DNA of 64,000 nt from Nematostella vectensis (lineage: Eukaryota > Cnidaria > Anthozoa > Actiniaria > Edwardsiidae), in NCBI RefSeq assembly GCF_932526225.1, contig NC_064043.1:2377501-2441500 (forward strand), written 5' to 3'. Below are positions 62,421-64,000 of this stretch, in pieces. Numbering within the stretch: position 1 is the first letter of the stretch; each line of letters starts with the position of its first letter. The translations under genes were made by a program, and so were the position numbers. Below the pieces are notes generated by a model, which saw nothing but the letters and a program-made list of their open reading frames with translations, searched no databases and had not been told where the DNA came from.

Positions 62421-63411
62421 GGGAGACACGCCCCTACTACTATGACTATTTTTAGGTAGTAGTAACCCTAAAATTGTAGTTTTCGGATCGAACTTGAAAA
62501 ATCTGTCAAATTTGATATATCTTTGATGTGAACACATTATGAAGCAAATCAATATTATTTTGGTAAGCTGTGGGCAAGTACCGAACAGCTTCCCAAAGGT
62601 ATGTGCTCTGAGTTACTCGACATTTCTGAGTTGCACCCTCCCACTTTCTTTTATCACCCTGGAAATGTAGCACCACTCACTCTTAGGAATTATATAGGTC
62701 CTCAGGGAAGTGAGGAAATTCTTGCCAAGTATTCTTTTTTTCTGGCTTTCATGCTTTTTAAAATTTACCAAAAACAGCTTGCCACCGCACCGGAAACGGG
62801 TAGTCAAAACCACGGGTTTGGCTTCTGGACTGTATAAGCTTTCACAGGTCGTACTGGTTTAGAAAAATACATTTCTCTAAGGTGTAGCTTTTTATTTAAA
62901 AAAATAACCTACTACCTGCCTACTACTAGTATAAACACTAGAATTCCCCAGCAGAGCGAAAGTGGCCAGAAGTAAATCAACGTGTGTGTTATCCCATCAA
63001 AACTGTCCTGATAAAAATGGAAAACAACATGCTGATAGACATGACACATATCCCTATTCAGTTTTGCATTTCATTGGCATTGAACGGATTACTGCGACGT
63101 GGAATATGCACCCAATCGAAAACTCCGTAAGTGCGGGTGGGTGTTATTTTCTTGTAATTTTTTGCTTTGTTTTAACTTTACGAGAACCCTTAACTCAAAT
63201 AACCTCTATAACCCCCCAACACAAAATTCCCGGCCGTTTGAACCCCCCCCCCCCCCGGAATCTCCAATCCCCTCCAAGGGGGTATGGGTATTTTCTGGAA
63301 CTACACATTCCGATGTTGTACGTGGAAACGGTGATCTTTTTCAGGAAGCCGTTGTCTCATTTATTGAGATAACTTATCTTTATTTTTGTAAAGTACTGTA
63401 AACGAAAAGAA
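62421..63411. other. intergenic, no gene seen
   Basis: Contains a C run (63242-63257) and only chance frames. Confidence 0.5.
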
Positions 63412-63922
63412 AGGCATGGGCATTCAGAATGGTCTCCGTCAGATGCTATATATAGATACGGGCATTCCGAATGGTCTCCGACAGATGCTATATATAGACA
63501 AGGGCATTCTGAATGGTCTCCGTCAGATGCTATATATAGATACGGGCATTCCGAATGGTCTCCGACAGATGCTATATATAGATACGGGCATTCCGAATGG
63601 TCTCCGTCAGATGCTATATATAGATACGGGCATTCCGAATGGTCTCCGACAGATGCTATATATAGATACGGGCATCCCGAATGGTCTCCGTCAGATGCTA
63701 TATATAGATACGGGCATTCCGAATGGTCTCCGTCAGATGCTATATATAGATACGGGAATTCCGAATGGTCTCCGTCAGATGCTATATAAAGATACGGGCA
63801 TTCTGAATGGTCTCCGTCAGATGCTATATATAGATACGGGCATCCCGAATGGTCTCCGACAGATGCTATATATAGATACGGGCCTTCCGAATGGTCTCCG
63901 ACAGATGCTATATATAGATACA
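63412..63922. repeat. 42-bp minisatellite, twelve copies
   Basis: Units GGGCATTCCGAATGGTCTCC followed by GTCAGATGCTATATATAGATAC, with an alternating CCGTCAG / CCGACAG variant. The unit is a multiple of three and open in both directions, so long frames on both strands are artefacts. Confidence 0.96.
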
Positions 63923-64000
63923 ATAACCTAATTAGGATGAAATTGACATCTTCTATTTTTCTAAGCGCTCTGATTAGTTTATTTTATGTGTTTGATTAGA

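Noticed and set aside
63357-63931. Open frames of 171 and 188 codons on opposite strands
   Set aside because: Artefact of the 42-bp minisatellite.

Overview
The window is eukaryotic nuclear DNA. It holds multi-exon genes with GT-AG introns, one intronless GPCR, many minisatellites and many transposon fossils. The gene families and repeats (a divergent PMCA, an apple-like/EGF/F5-8C secreted protein, a Penelope-like element, a CR1/L2-like LINE, many MITEs) suit a cnidarian, most likely a sea anemone or related anthozoan. That placement is inference; no diagnostic marker is present.

Left part (1-15400, minus strand). Two related genes made only of short exons lie here. The first runs off the left edge (exons 1388-1475 and 1-168). 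The second (3698-15400) can be assembled completely from six exons whose phases all agree, giving 262 residues with four spaced [ST]xYxx[ED]Y-like motifs of the kind seen in ciliary microtubule-associated proteins. Between the exons lie minisatellites, a Penelope-like fragment, a tRNA-derived SINE, a LINE 3' end and a TIR element.

Centre left (17394-28963, plus strand). A 15-exon gene of the plasma-membrane Ca2+-ATPase (PMCA) family encodes about 1273 residues. Two things are unusual. All four signature motifs of the phosphorylation cycle are altered (TGES to NKES, DKTGT to NKTGV, TGDN to TGAS, TGDGxND to ASGVHD), while residues in the membrane Ca2+ site are kept. The nucleotide-binding (N) domain is also present twice in tandem, with the same intron-phase pattern in both copies.

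Centre right (31160-48391, minus strand). A 25-exon ubiquitin-specific protease of the USP4/USP11/USP15 group (970 residues) has an intact Cys/His/Asp triad. It converges on the PMCA-like gene.

Right part (48500-64000). It holds an intronless class A GPCR (50396-51514, minus), an apple-like/EGF/F5-8C secreted-protein gene with apparent frameshifts (55802-58127, minus), several short inverted-repeat elements with target-site duplications, a 1.2 kb TIR element carrying a broken coding fragment, and a 42-bp minisatellite at the right end.

A theme across both central genes: many intronic minisatellites are tandem copies of an exon-intron junction itself, so the introns carry arrays of extra 5' or 3' splice sites next to the real ones. 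This occurs at PMCA-like exons 1, 3, 7, 10 and 13, at the stop-codon exon 15, and at USP exons 5, 11, 14 and 24.
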